Source: Cenococcum geophilum 1.58 | Taxonomy: Eukaryota; Ascomycota; Dothideomycetes; Gloniales; Gloniaceae | Reading direction: 5' to 3' | DNA length: 64,000 nt | Assembly (NCBI GenBank): GCA_001692895.1 | Contig: KV748215.1 | Location: 851,720 to 915,719 of the forward strand | Shown: in pieces, positions 22,372-34,536 of the stretch | How positions within the stretch are numbered: position 1 is the stretch's first letter | Layout: the number at the start of each line of letters is the position of its first letter | Translations under genes and position numbers: made by a program | The notes under the pieces: generated by a model | The model's input: only the letters and a program-made list of their open reading frames with translations | Database searches by the model: none | Told to the model about the DNA's origin: nothing

Positions 22372-23437
22372 CTATTACTAACTCGCGTTCACTACGATTT
22401 GTAGGCACCACATGCACTTCTATTCTATTTATCATAATACCTTCTCACGTTAATTCATCAGCCTGACCCATGCATATAAGACCTGTTTATGGATCCATCC
22501 TTGGCTTTTCACCTTCATCCCCGGTCTCCGGTGCACACAATCGACCCGGAGCAGAGCTAGCTTCTTTACTGTCGACCGTTGAGGTCACTCTCAGGTATCA
22601 CCTTATGACTCACCACCCTGTTCTCGTATGTCTTACTACTGTCTCGGTCAGCGACTCGGTCAACGACTCGGTCTCCGACACGGTAACCAAATTAGTCTAC
22701 TACCCTTTTTCTTATGTATTTATAGAGGATCTAGAGCCACATTCAATAGACAGAGTTCTTCTCAGTGACTTGTTCGTCCGACATTTACTCTACCACCCTC
22801 TGCTAAAATTCCGTCCAAGAGCTTGAGCCAACGTCTGCATGCAACTGCAGCAACACACCCAACTATACACGTCCCGGGGATGAGTCGAAGAAGTAACCTT
22901 AGGAGTCATTCACCATTTGTAGCAACTTCCACTATTTGTAGAAAGTGGTTACAGCTCATGACCACGCCAACAACTCCTACCGTAACAAAGGCAGCAACTC
23001 CATTGGCTTCGATTAAAAACACCTTCGGCGGGAACCGCCCGGCATACAAGCTCTCACGCGGACCGCTGTCAAATGGCTGGTATTTGCAGCCTCACTAGAA
23101 TAATGCAGAACGACAACAATTAGCCCTCAAATTGCAATTTCGGCGCAAGTCGTCTGGCATACCCACTTTGGCACCGTTGGTTCTCGCTATGGCCGCCATC
23201 TAACTGTCTCTCTAGTTAGATTTATCTTCTATTTCAATCACGGAATTACCAGGAGACCACCACTCATTAGTCTGGATGCCCTGCGGGCATTTAGAACAAG
23301 ACTAGTACAATAGTCTAGAAAATCGCAATGGAATTAACTAGCTTTCACTTTCGAAGTCGATAATCTAAGCCAGCAGGCGGGCTTATACGACATCTGCTAG
23401 CCCAACATTGGTAATAATCTATCCGTTTTCAACGACG
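22372..23437. other. Intergenic, no supported gene
   Basis: Contains a short 12-bp imperfect tandem repeat (about 22640-22684, CGACTCGGTCAA-like). Two plus-strand open frames of about 90-118 residues overlap here but show no domain. I cannot support a gene. Confidence 0.4.
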
Positions 23438-24466
23438 CTAAGCCCACGAAATCTCCCGATTACGATTTGTACAAGCCGAACAGTCCGACGGTTTATACCA
23501 CTGACTCCACTCAAACGCATCCTGCAGATCATCCATCGCCAGCCCGCAAACATGCACTCGAACCGGCGGTAGCCCTAATTCCGACCGCTCTTTCATCTTG
23601 TCGTACAATCTCCCAACAACTAGTCTCTCCAGTTTTTCACGCCAGGCAGAGTACTCGAACGAGAGTGTGAAGGAACAGTAGTTAATAGTGAGCTCGCGCA
23701 GCACGGGCAATGCAGCGAGAAAGTCCGTCCCAGCATCGCACGCGCGCATCTGATCCATCGCATAGCTCGCGGACACCAGCTTCTCAGTAGGATATAAAGA
23801 CCCCAGTTCAAACTCCTCCTTCTCCACCTCCACCACCGCCATAATTTGCGCCTCTCTAGCCTCATCCATCAGCACCGGCGCCACACGCACCGACCCCGTG
23901 CGGTCTTGCATGATGTCACCCCAGTGCCCCGCGTACAGCTTCCGTAGCTTGCTGAGCGCGGCCGCCGGCAGCGGCCGCCGGGCTATGACACTGCTCGACC
24001 AGAACCAGCTTGCGCGCAGGGTGAAGGCGTTGTGTTTGTAGAAGATGGCTTCGGCTTCGGCTCTCAGGGTGCGGTTGGTGCAGAAGAGCGCGATGTTGAT
24101 GCGTGGGGATAGCTCTGGGTACGTATCGGGGAAGGCCATGCCTAGGTTCGCCATTTCGCGATTGAGCCGATTCCATTCGAGGCGGCCGAGTAGCGCGAGG
24201 CGGATGGGAGCTTGCTCTTTTCGTTTTGGCCGGGAGGAGGCGGAGTCGAGAGGGACGAGGGCGTGGTAGTATATCAGATCTCGCAGCTCGCGCGGGAGGT
24301 CCATGAAGTTCTTTCCGGGGCGTTCAGATAGTACAGAAGGGTCCTCAGATTTAGCTGCTGGAATAGTAATGGAATGAACGGCGTTGCTCTCTTTTGACTC
24401 TGGTAATGTTGTCGTCGCTGTAGTGCTTGAGACTTCAGGCCGAATCTCATGACTAGCAGACTCCAC
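23438..24466 (-). CDS. 2EXR/F-box-like domain protein
   Basis: A single-exon frame of 342 residues. After a Ser/Thr/Glu-rich N-terminus it has FMDLPRELRDLIYYHALVPL, the F-box-like opening of the large ascomycete 2EXR family. Further on comes INIALFCTNRTLRAEAEAIF followed by YKHNAFTL, the typical second block, where old F-box-like proteins describe the fate of individual chitinous or structural partners poorly. The C-terminal half has LRELTINYCSFTL and a final CGLAMDD segment. Such proteins are thought to act in protein-protein contacts, possibly as ubiquitin-ligase adaptors; no partner can be inferred here. The gene looks intact and has normal composition. Confidence 0.8.
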   Translation of the reverse strand: MESASHEIRPEVSSTTATTTLPESKESNAVHSITIPAAKSEDPSVLSERPGKNFMDLPRELRDLIYYHALVPLDSASSRPKRKEQAPIRLALLGRLEWNRLNREMANLGMAFPDTYPELSPRINIALFCTNRTLRAEAEAIFYKHNAFTLRASWFWSSSVIARRPLPAAALSKLRKLYAGHWGDIMQDRTGSVRVAPVLMDEAREAQIMAVVEVEKEEFELGSLYPTEKLVSASYAMDQMRACDAGTDFLAALPVLRELTINYCSFTLSFEYSAWREKLERLVVGRLYDKMKERSELGLPPVRVHVCGLAMDDLQDAFEWSQWYKPSDCSACTNRNREISWA

Positions 24467-24891
24467 GGATTCGACCTTAGGTCCGGTTAACGAAGGGTTT
24501 ACAAAAAGATTCGTCTAAGATCTATCAGTTCATGCTATATGTGCTGGGATGTTATTTTATATATACTGTATTAACCCGCTTATTGCTGCCCCGCTGCCGA
24601 GAAGGTGGGGTTGCTGCGGTACGTTTCTTTGCTTTAGCCATGGTGAAGCTAAAGTAGAAATTAATGCTAGAACTGTTTTATGAAGCTTATATTAGAGATA
24701 TTGATTTTTATGATAGTATGGGACATCCCTAAGTCTGTGTCAAAATGGAGATCCTGAATGAGAAGTCTCTCTATTAACAGTGGCTCTAGGGCCTCTAGGC
24801 AGCAAGGCAGGCAACAGGATTGAAGCCTACGAAGTATTCAAATCTAGTCTTGATATGCTCCACCAACGAAAATTTTTATCTCGGACCCAGG

Positions 24892-25133
24892 GGCTCTTCG
24901 GCGCCGAAAAAACAGGCCGGAATGCGGCACTGCGCAAGCCTCATCAGCCGATGTAAATAACAACAACAACATACACCAAGCGGCTGCATAATTGTAGAAG
25001 AGCTAATGGGCAGATAACCCAGAATTAAATGTATATTGTTTTGTTTTGTGGCGTTAAAGCATAAGATTTGGTGGTGTTGAGGCATGAGTGCACGGTGCCG
25101 CATTCCAGCCTGTTTTTTCGGCGCCGAAGAGCC
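24892..25133. mobile_element. Palindromic miniature element, 242 bp
   Basis: The ends are near-perfect inverted repeats of about 40 bp. Left: GGCTCTTCGGCGCCGAAAAA, then ACAGGCCGGAATGCGGCAC. Right, read on the minus strand: the same with one C-to-T change (ACAGGCTGG). There is no open frame. The target duplication is not clear, so the superfamily is unassigned. It lies only 12 bp from the pogo-like element. Confidence 0.7.
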
Positions 25134-25145
25134 AGGCGATCATTA

Positions 25146-27248
25146 CCGTACTGAATCGCGTAAAGCACGGGCCCGCGTGGCGCACGCTTTTCGGTTATCA
25201 AAACCCACAACTTTTGAAGCTATACAATTATATATATACAGTAAAATCATACAATTTTTTGTTGTAGCACTCAGGGAGGCTTAGAGACTTAATTGGTAAA
25301 GATAAATTAATTACAATAGCGCTTTGGGAGCTTAATTTGCCTTATACAGCGCGACCTGGCCAGTATTGGCTCGACATCTACAATCGATGAGAAATCTATA
25401 TCTACATCCTCCTCATCCTTAGGAGGTATAGGAGGAGGTGTAGGAGCCTTCTGCTTGCCCTTCTTAGCTTGCTTAAGGTCGTTTTTTAGTTATTAATCTG
25501 CTTGCCGGGCGATTTTTACCTCCTCCTACGCAGCAGCCTTCGCGCGCTGCTCCTGTAGGCGGATATCCTTTGCCACTGCCCTTATACGCTTCCTCTCCTC
25601 CAGCTTGTGAGCCTTCTCAGCCTTCTACTCCTCCTTACGCTTGGTCTCCTCGTCTTTTTAAAGCTATAGAGCCTTCTCTGCCTCCTCTTTTTATATTTAA
25701 CGGTCTTGGGCGTCCTAAACTTTGGATAGTGACCAGAAGGTGGCTCCCCTATTGTACTGCGTAGGAGCTTTAAGTAGCAGAGGCTTGCTACGCTATTGGC
25801 GCTTCTTCTTATTTATAAGGGCCTCCCGGAGACGCTTATTTTCATACTAGAGAAGATTATTGCGTACTAAAATTAAGTGGATAGTCTAACCAAGCTGCCG
25901 TGCTGGCCTATTATATACGTCGGCTACTACCTTGCGCAGAAGTTGCTCAATTTTATGCCAATCTAACGCGCTGAGTACTAAAGTAGAGCTCTTACTTAAT
26001 AAGGGCCTCTCCTTTTCCTTAATATTAAAGCGGTTAAGCACTTGCTAAGGATTAAAAGGCGATAGTCCTATTACCTTAAAAGCCTTAAGAATTGTCTTTT
26101 CTTTAAAGGAGCTCCCCCAGGCGTTATAGAATATGCGGAAGAAGTCTCTCTTTATAATAGAGGTGAGGCCCTAGCCTTTATCTATAAAATTTACAAGCTC
26201 CGACAAATAGGCAGAGCTAAGAGGCTTAAATAAGCAGATATTAAGAGGCTATAGCGTATAAGTTGAATAAGGAGGATCTTATTTTCGTTATAATACTATA
26301 TAAACTCCATTGTAACGTGTAATCCATGGCTATTAAGAATAAGTAATCGATATAATCGCCTTGCCTTTACTTTTATTTCGCGATTAAATACCTATTTAAG
26401 CCATACAAGGCCTAGCTTATTGTTTATCCATCCACTAGGTAATAAGGTAAAAAAGGATTTATATACCATAGGGTTAAAATCTTATAACTAGGTATCCTAT
26501 ATATTGCCCAACAGAGCTTAATAAATAAGCGTAGGCGTAAGAGTAGTACCGTCGGCGCAAATACAAGCAATTATCGTAATCCACTCGCGGTTACCATCCT
26601 ATATAATCTGCTTAATCCCCCCCTCTTTATACCGATATCGGGAGAATACCTGCTTTATTTTTAACAGCACCCTAATAAGGAAGCCCTTCTCATCCATATT
26701 GTATATATGGCGAGGCTATACGTCGTACTGCTTAATCTTTTTACGCAGGAGCTCGAAATATAGGGCGTATTTAAAGGCTAAATTAGCTCGTTTTCGTGCA
26801 GTATCCATGCCGGAGGTCCATCGCGATACTAGGTCGATTTTGTGTCGGTTAATAAAGCGCTGCGCCCACGTCCTACCTGCCTCTCTACCAACTATTTCCG
26901 ACGCGAAATTTCGTATTATTGTCTTGAAGGAGGTAGCCCTCTTACGCAAAGCTTATTAATATATAGTACTAGCTCTTTTTCTTGTACGTCGTTAAGTAGG
27001 CGCTGATTTTCGCATTTTTCTGCATAGGTGCCTCGCACACCCCGGTAACGGCGCGACAGCATACTGCGCTTAATACCATATTTTCTAGCAACCTAAGCGT
27101 AATTAGGCTTTTCTCAAAGCTTTGGCGATTTTAATGACTCCAGGGCGAGCTCCATCGGGTCCATATTGAGGTAATTATGCGTTGTTGAAGTGTTAATCGA
27201 TTTTGGAAAAGTCGTGCGCCACGCGGGCCCTTACGCGATCCAGTACGG
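25146..27248 (-). mobile_element. Pogo/Fot1-like Tc1-mariner DNA transposon, RIP-mutated
   Basis: TA dinucleotides (25144-25145 and 27249-27250) flank inverted ends. Left: CCGTACTGAATCGCGTAAAG, then GGGCCCGCGTGGCGCACG. Right, read on the minus strand: CCGTACTGGATCGCGTAA, then GGGCCCGCGTGGCGCACG. The transposase is on the minus strand. The size of 2.1 kb and the TA target are normal for Fot1/pogo elements. Confidence 0.85.
25300..27160 (-). pseudogene. Pogo/Fot1-type transposase relic (HTH_psq, CENP-B HTH, DDE)
   Basis: From the 5' side on the minus strand I read RKYGIKRSMLSRRYRGVRGT and EKELVLYINKLCVRGLPP (helix-turn-helix). The open stretch at 26949-26716 contains TWAQRFINRHKIDLVSRW and ARKRANLAFKYALYFELL (CENP-B-type HTH). 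The DDE part has ADGTTLTPTLIY and LLILNSHGLHVTMEF. The family has D before the G/S-H-G at the latter point; Asn replaces the second catalytic Asp at about 26330. Interspersed TAG/TAA stops at Gln and Trp codons make it inactive. Confidence 0.82.
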
Positions 27249-27250
27249 TA

Positions 27251-27993
27251 AGCTCGGACCCCTAGAACTCGGTTACAGTGATCCGCAAAAGATCGTTTAA
27301 TCGCGCCAAGCCCACGAACAGCCCGCATCGCACCCCACTAAAATTTGTATAAGGTTCAATGCTAGCTATTAAAGACCTAGCAAACGTTAGCAAACAGCCG
27401 TAAGTAGCTTAAAATGAAGCTTAAGTCTAGCCTAATTAGTATAATTATATAGGACCTTCTGTAGTATTTTCCATGACTTCTAACAGACGTAATAAGCCAG
27501 CTAAGCCGCCGATCCACGCATTAACGCATCCTTCTAAAACATTAAAAAGCGCTCCCATTTAATACTAACGCCCTCTATACCAGCAGCTAAGAAAGTAAGA
27601 CCTAGGGCAGCGCCTTAGCCTCCTATACCTGTTTCCCCGCCTCTACGCCCTAGGTATTACCGTTTACGTCATTACCTCCAGCGTCTGCCTAGCCCTTAAT
27701 AGATATATATGCAGAGAATAATAACAAGGGAGAGGAGAAGGTAGAGGACGATAATATAGAGGAGCCGCTGCTGGTAGTACGTTTTGTAAGTATATAGAAG
27801 GCATTTAATGGAAAGGAGGTTCTACCTAGGACTTAATTAGCAATATTAGACCGGAATATACTCTACCTAACTATAATTAAGGCTTAGAGGGAAAAGCTCT
27901 TAAGAGATCTCTTACTATAAAAGTTTAGAGTTTAGCGGCTTAAGGCGATTGCCTTATATAAGAACGCGCGAGCTTTTATTAATAGTAGGCGGT
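27251..27993. other. AT-shifted relic between elements
   Basis: About 740 bp of RIP-like sequence. A plus-strand frame begins MTSNRRNKPAKPPIHALTHP near 27474 and continues with frequent TAG/TAA at probable Gln and Trp codons. It looks like the 5' part of a decayed transposon or retroelement gene, but I cannot name the family. Confidence 0.4.
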
Positions 27994-27995
27994 TA

Positions 27996-28365
27996 AGGGG
28001 TTGTTCGGCTGCAATATGGAGGCCTCAGATTCCATTTCATAATGTGTTAATTCGGAGTGATTTTGTCTGCACAGCCTCAAATTTTTGATACTCCTCTCAC
28101 CGCTCGCAAAACGCTAGAATAGCACGCTAAAATATTGGCAATTTTACCGTATACAGCTTCTGAAATGGAGCTCTTGGCGTCATTTCAATATGGAGCTCTT
28201 AGCTCCTGTTACAGATTCCAGTTCAATATTGAGGCTTCATATTTGCACACGTCCGTGCAACCCGAAGAGCCATAGACGCGTGTTAAATCGGGAAGGAACG
28301 CGTTCTTTCTGCCGGACTTTCAGTTCATATTCAATCTGACGGTTTTGTAACCGAACAATCCCCCT
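27996..28365. mobile_element. TA-flanked miniature element abutting the piggyBac-like left end
   Basis: TA (27994-27995) then AGGGGTTGTTCGG. The right end, read on the minus strand, is AGGGGGATTGTTCGG, with TA at 28366-28367. It is 370 bp without a coding frame. Internal near-repeats read TTTCAATATGGAGCTCTTAG and related sequences. Its right TA is also the TA that borders the piggyBac-like element, so it jumped into that very dinucleotide. Confidence 0.58.
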
Positions 28366-28489
28366 TATCCCTTGCACCGATGACTGCGTCCACAAAGTGG
28401 TGGCCCGAGCTCAGCCAATTAGAAGCTCTTGTTTACGGGCGGTCGGAATTCTATCAGGAACTTCAATATTATCATCATGAGGTTCTTAT

Positions 28490-28707
28490 TGTTGGGAATA
28501 AAGGCAAACGGTCACCATATAAGGCATATTGCCGTCACGTGTAGCAAGTTGCCGTTACGTACGGCAAGTTGCCATCACATGCCGCCGCGGCACTAGCGTG
28601 GTAAGGAACCTTAAGTTTCTTACCCCTTTCTTTAAGAAGAAAAGAAGAATAATTATCATACTATTTACGAACCGTAGCTACGTAATATCCCCCTTATGTA
28701 ACTAATA
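28490..28707 (+). repeat. 5' LTR of the Copia element
   Basis: 218 bp, starting TG after CTTAT. It contains three approximate 20-bp units of the form TTGCCGTCACGTG-GGCAAG, each with CACGTG or a one-base variant (about 28528-28587). Confidence 0.9.
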
Positions 28708-31700
28708 CTAATTAGTGGTTAACTTTATAGTTATACTATAGAACAGCTAGGTTTTCACTAAGAAGAGACGAGCCACTATACCAGTACTACTTGTGCTAGA
28801 GGAAGCTATCTTTTAAGGTTAGAACTGGTCCTAAACCTTAAATAGAACTCTTCTATAAATCTAAGGATCTAAAGGCCAGAACTGGTCTTAAGCCTTTTTA
28901 AGATTATGGATTCTTACGTCTATTATATAGAACAATACGCTTTATAAGTCTTCGCGATTTAAGGCCAGAACTGGTCTTAAGCCCTATAATCGCAAATATA
29001 TGTCACGAACGCGTACCAAACGACAATCCCTATACTATTAATATTCCCTTCCTCCGAAGATATAACTATGGCCACTCTAAATAACTAGAGAGACTCCTTA
29101 CTACTAGGGGTAGCTATATACGCGAAACTTATCAATAAAGATTAGGACGCATTTACCTTTAATATAATAACCTATACCGTAAAATAAGTTAACAGCTTTC
29201 TTCTATACCATATTCTATTCTACTAAGATAGCCACTACGCCAATTTATAGTTATGGGAATACTTTAGGGAGGATTTTATAGGATGGACCGCCGACACCTA
29301 GGCACTTAGCAATATTAATATTATTTAGGATTTTTAAGACTCCCTCTAAAGGAATGGGGTGTATATTGCTAAGGACGGTAACCTAATTGCTAGTAATATT
29401 TATGCCGTTCTTACTAGTATAGAAGAACTAGTATAGACAGAAGCTAAGATTATACATTAACTATGGAAACCTAAAACCAACCTATATTTTTCGGAAGGCA
29501 ACTTTAATTCGGAATAAAACCCCTAGAATGCTACTCTCCTACCTAGAAGTACTCTACCACCTAGAGGTGCTTTTCCTCTACCTTTATTACCTCTAATTCC
29601 TCTATCCTAGCTAACTAATAAGCCTCTATTTTAAGAAGTTACGAATCTAATAAAGGTATATTTGGACGAAGAGAAAAAGTTTGGAGGAGAATTGTACGAT
29701 ATGCTTAGAGCAAAACTATAGGTCTTTTATAACTGCTGTAATAAGGTTAGAATTTAACGCCACTAGTTCCATTATGCTTTCTCTATTATATTAAAGGGAT
29801 GGGCGGTAACGTTCTATTACGACTATATTATAGGTAAAAACTATAGCTTTAATATAATGCTTTAGCTTACTAGAGCCCACTTTAAAACCGATAAAAACCG
29901 CCAACTCTATATATCTAAATAGCGGGAGACTATATTCTAGAGAGTTATTACTTCTAACCTAACAATGACTCGCCTAGAGTGTCTTTAACTACTCTTTAAT
30001 AAACTCTAGAAAATCTAACGCGGACTTACTAAAACTTACTAAAATAAGAACAGCCTAAGGGACTAGGTTATCTCAGCATGCCGTGGCGTTCCTAAGTGTA
30101 ACTTGGCGCTATATAAACCTACGGACACGTTTAAAGGAGTATATGCTGAGCTACGCTCCGCCGTAGGTACTGCGATGCGAATATAAGAATCTTAACAGCT
30201 CTATACCGAAAGCCTTACCTAACTAAGCGTTCCCGACTAATATAATTATAACTAGACTAATCGAATATATAGCGGCTGTGGTAGGGAATACGGCAAAGGG
30301 TACGATTAATGTCAACTATAAGGTAATTATAGAGGTCCTTATAGAGGTTTATTTTAAAGTAATTGCTAGAAGAAGTGCTACGTTTATAAAAAGCCAAATT
30401 GCTAGTTAACTAGACACTCCCTTAATGAGCGAAAAGAGGTATATAATAAGTTCCGTTAGAGTATAAGAAACGTTAGAAATTATAAGATTACTACGGCCTA
30501 CTTCTAAAGCTTTCTGGTTTAATACGAAGGCGTAAAAGACCTTAAGGGTGAGGTTAATAAGACCGAACAGCTCCTTATAGATATGGAAATTGAGGACTAC
30601 TTACCTAACTAATACTTTACTGAGTATGGTGAGGTAAATGGCATATAAACCGTCGCTGTTCTTAATAACCAATCTACGCTCCATTTTATTACGAAGTTAG
30701 ATATCTTTAACGAGCTAAAGGAGAGCTCTGCGTTTTCCTTTGACGATAGATACTCGGCGAACGTCTTCTATAGTATTATGCCGGATACTAGAGCCGTAGG
30801 AGTATCTATAGTAGGAGAACCTTAAGTTCGAGCCCTTTAGTAGCTTAATAGCTCTATTTAGATTAACTATTTAATGGTAGGCTAATACACGATTCATTTT
30901 AGTAAAGGTACTATAATCTCTCTCGGCATAATTAGGGTTTAAACCCCCTTAGGGTATATTACTTTTTATATTATTCCCACAAATACCCTGTTTCTATTTT
31001 GTATTAGAGATATAGATAAACTGGGCGTTAAGCTTAATAACCTTAAGAATATGCTCGTGTAGGGAGATAATCGGGTGCCTATTGTACGTAAGTGGGGTCA
31101 CCCTTAGCTGCTCCTTTAATAACCAGAAAAGAGTGTTGCTTGGAGCTATTTAACTAAGTTAGAGTTACGCTAACTACACCGTCGTTTTGGTTACCTATTA
31201 GTTTACCAATTGCTTAGGGTTCTTTAGCAAGCAGGCTATAAAGTTAAGGTTAAGGTAATTGAGCATCTTATAAAATACTGCTACTATTGCTAAATAAACT
31301 AGAGGTCCCCTGGCTGATTTAAGTTTACCCTTAAAGATGACTACGACTTTAACTTCTATATTATTGTTGACGTTATGTACCTTAGCGGCAAGCTAGTACT
31401 CTAAGTTATTGACTTCTTAACCTCCTTCTAAGCCGCATAATTTTTAAAGGATATGTTAGCTAGGAACGTATGGGATACCCTTTAGTTATACTAGATTAAT
31501 ATCTACCTAGGACCCCCTAATTAAATCGTCTATAACGTAGGAAAGAACTTCTTATCTGTAGAGTTCCGATAATAAATAAAGGCAATGGTAATTAAGGTTA
31601 AGGAAGTCCCTGTTAAGGCATATAATAGTATTAGAAAAGTGGAGTGATATTATGCGCCATTACGCCGCGTATATAAGATTATCTCTTTGGAACTAAAGGA

Positions 31701-34318
31701 CGCTAGTGAAGAACTTACCTTATAAATGGCTGTTAAAGCTATTAACGATTCCGCTGGCCCGGATGGACTCGTACCTACGTTACTAGTCTTTAGCGCCTAC
31801 CCTTAAATAACTAACAATTCTCTACTATCTCCCTCTATTATATAACGAGCTGAGGCTATTTATAAAGCAATGAAGGAGGTACAACGTCTATACGCTACGC
31901 GCTAGGTCAATAACGTACTAGGAATAAGAAATGGCCTAAATACCTTGACTATGCTTAATCTGCCACTCCAATCTAAAGTACGGGTATGGCGTAAAAAGGG
32001 AGGATGGTTAGGCCTATATAAACTCATTATAATTAATGGTTAAACTTATACTCTTTAGATACCCTATAGACCTACTTAATTCCGTTTAACCGTTATTAGG
32101 CCCTATTATAAAGATAACAGTTCCGAGCCTTTGTAGGATGCCCTAGAAGATACCCTAGAAGATGCCCTAAAGGAGAACCACGATTAACGTGCCCTAGAAG
32201 GCGACTGTGATCCTAATATAATTGTAGTAGACGTGCCGCAACTACGACGCGGTAGAGGTCGCCCGAAGGGATCACGAAATCGCTAATATCTTATTGATTT
32301 TGAAGAGCAATTCGTTGCTGCTATAGAGAGTAGAGTCGAGTTATTAATGGCCTTTATGATAGCCAAAGAGAAGGCTGACTTTGAGCTCGTAAAATAGCTC
32401 TGAAAGGAAGGTCGTATTATAACCCTAGGAGCTCCTTTTTAAGCATCCGATAAGCAGGAGATTGACGGTCTTATCGTAAGAGGAGTCTTTAAATTTGAGA
32501 AATATAACCCTACCAAGTTTGATGGAGTTCGCATCTTTAAGTTAAGAATAGTTAACGAGATTAAGGGCAAAGCTACTGACGCCCTATTTGAGAAATTAAG
32601 GCTTATTATTTAAGGTTATAACGATGATGGCAAAGAGATGATTTTTATACAATCTCCCATAATTTAACGAGCTAGTTAGCGAGTTATTGTTATATTAGCT
32701 CCCTCCTTAATAAAGAATGGAATAGTAGTTTATTTACGAGATATTACTTAAGCCTACACCTAATTAGAGACGCACCTTTAGCGCTTAATATTAGTATACC
32801 TTCCGGAGTAAATTCGCTACCAGTATCCTGAAGACACGATCATAGTTATGCTTAAGCCATTGTATAGAATCGCAGAGGCAGGAACTTACTAGTAGGCTAC
32901 CTATAGCAAGCACTATAAAGAGAAGCTTTTGATAACTACTTTTATATTTAATCCCTGCTTCCTTATTATAACTATAGGAACCCCATTCGGAATTGTCGGT
33001 ATGTAAATTAATGATATAATTATCTTAGGAGACGACCAATTCTTAGCTCTTAAAGAGGATAAGCTAGTAAAGGCAAATCTTATAGCAAAGCTAAAGGAAA
33101 AGCTTGACTTAATAACACTATTACTCTTTAATAGATATATTCTCTCCCTAAATGAGGATTCCATTGCTTTGCGCTAGAAGGGTTAAGGTAAGAAGATTAA
33201 TGTTATTAACGTTAATTCCCCAAAGTAAGGATACGTGGAGTAACGCGCTTGCGGAGCTTATGTTGCTTCTATCTGTTAACCTAAGGCTTTATTTAATCTC
33301 TCTGTTGCCGCCTAATACTAGGAACTAACTAAGGATGACGTTCTTGCCCTAAATAAACGTTTTTTCTGGCAAATAAACTATCTCGATTAGGGACTACTCT
33401 ATATGCCTATTAATCTTCCTACTGCCAAGCTCTTTGTATTTGTTGATAGATCGTTTGCAAATAATAAAGATTTTAGCTCCTAGTTAGGATATAAGATTAT
33501 TATTACGAATGAATTTACTAGAGAGAATGACTTTATAATCTATAGCAATCTTATTTATTGGAGCTTAACTAAGAGCAAGCGCGTTACCCAAAGTGTTTTA
33601 GCGTTAGAGATATATAAAATAGTTGGCGGAGTTAATATAGCAATTACAATTGGAACTACCCTAAAGATAATTATAGATTGACTCGAACTTCCTATTATCC
33701 CTATAATCATATGCACTGATTTATTTTCCCTCTATAAGTATTTAGTTAAGCTTGGTACTACGAAGGAGAAGCGCCTTATAATTAATATTATGGTACTTTG
33801 GCAATCCTACGAGCGTTAAGAACTCTTTAAGATTTAATGGATTAATGGCTAAGATAACCTGGTAGATGCGATGATGAAGGCGAACCTAAATAAGGCACTA
33901 GAGACGTTTATTGATATAAATACTCTACGTGTATAAGTTAAAGGTTGGGTTAAAAGGGAGTCCCTAGAAATTTCTTAGTTACGTGAGGTCTTGAGATGTC
34001 CAGGAACTTTAACCGGCGGTCAAAGTTATCTAATTAGTTAGATTCTGCAAACCCTAACTTAAACCAGCCAATTAGGATTTTCTATCCCCGGGATAGAAAA
34101 TCGCTATTAGCTCGCTTACTGCTAGCGCCTTGGCGGCCCTACTGACAAGATACCTACCTATAACTTATAAGCAAGAAAGCACTATATGTTAAGAGGCAAA
34201 TTTTAGGACAGCGAGACTTATATTATAATGGCAATAGTAAGTAAGGAGGATTAATTTTTATTCCGCTAGTTAAGCGGTATATGTATATAGATGGCAACTA
34301 TAAAAGAAGAGTTGCTAG
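28708..34318 (+). pseudogene. Copia Gag-Pol relic
   Basis: Gag comes first, with a zinc-knuckle remnant near 30270-30300. The GAG-pre-integrase/integrase block follows (about 31150-31690): LHRRFGYLLVYQLLRVL, FKFTLKDDYDFNFYIIVDVM, NIYLGPPN and NVGKNFLSVEF. A basic RGRGRPKGSRNR segment lies near 32255. The reverse transcriptase (about 32500-33100) reads RASXRVIVILAPSLIKNGIV, YLRDIT and KPLYGIAEAGTYXXATYSKH. Its catalytic M-Q-T-D-D site appears as a stop-containing variant (GMXINDIIILGDDQF, near 33000). The RNase H part shows FVFVDRSFANN and IIICTDLFSLYKYL (near 33420 and 33700). Multiple stops; inactive. Confidence 0.85.
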
Positions 34319-34536
34319 TGTTAGGAATAAAGGTAAACGGTCACCATATAAGGTATATTGCCGTCACGTGTGGCAAGTTGCCGTTACGTGCGGCAAGTTG
34401 CTATCACGTGCCGCCGCGGCACTAGCGTGGTAAGGAACCTTAAGTTCCTCACCCCTTTCTTTAAGAAGAAAAGAAGAATAATTATTATACTATCTACGAA
34501 CCGTAGCTATGTGATATCCCCCTTGTGTAACTAACA
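34319..34536 (+). repeat. 3' LTR of the Copia element
   Basis: 218 bp, ending AACTAACA before CTTAT. It is preceded by AAAAGAAGAG, a purine-rich stretch near the expected polypurine tract. It is less RIP-mutated than the 5' LTR: it keeps ACGTGTGGCAAG where the 5' copy has ACGTGTAGCAAG. Confidence 0.9.

Larger units (their letters stand above)
28490..34536 (+). mobile_element. Copia LTR retrotransposon, RIP-mutated, inside the piggyBac-like element
   Basis: 218-bp LTRs (28490-28707 and 34319-34536) begin TGTTGGGAAT/TGTTAGGAAT and end AACTAATA/AACTAACA. The 5-bp target duplication CTTAT is exact (28485-28489 and 34537-34541). Copia gene order is read on the plus strand (integrase before reverse transcriptase). 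All genes carry RIP-type stops. LTR differences are mostly C/T and G/A. Confidence 0.92.

Noticed and set aside
22470-23098. Two plus-strand frames (118 and 91 residues), one with an SVSDSVNDSVSD-like repeat
   Set aside because: The repeat reflects a short DNA tandem repeat; no domain and no join between them that I can support.
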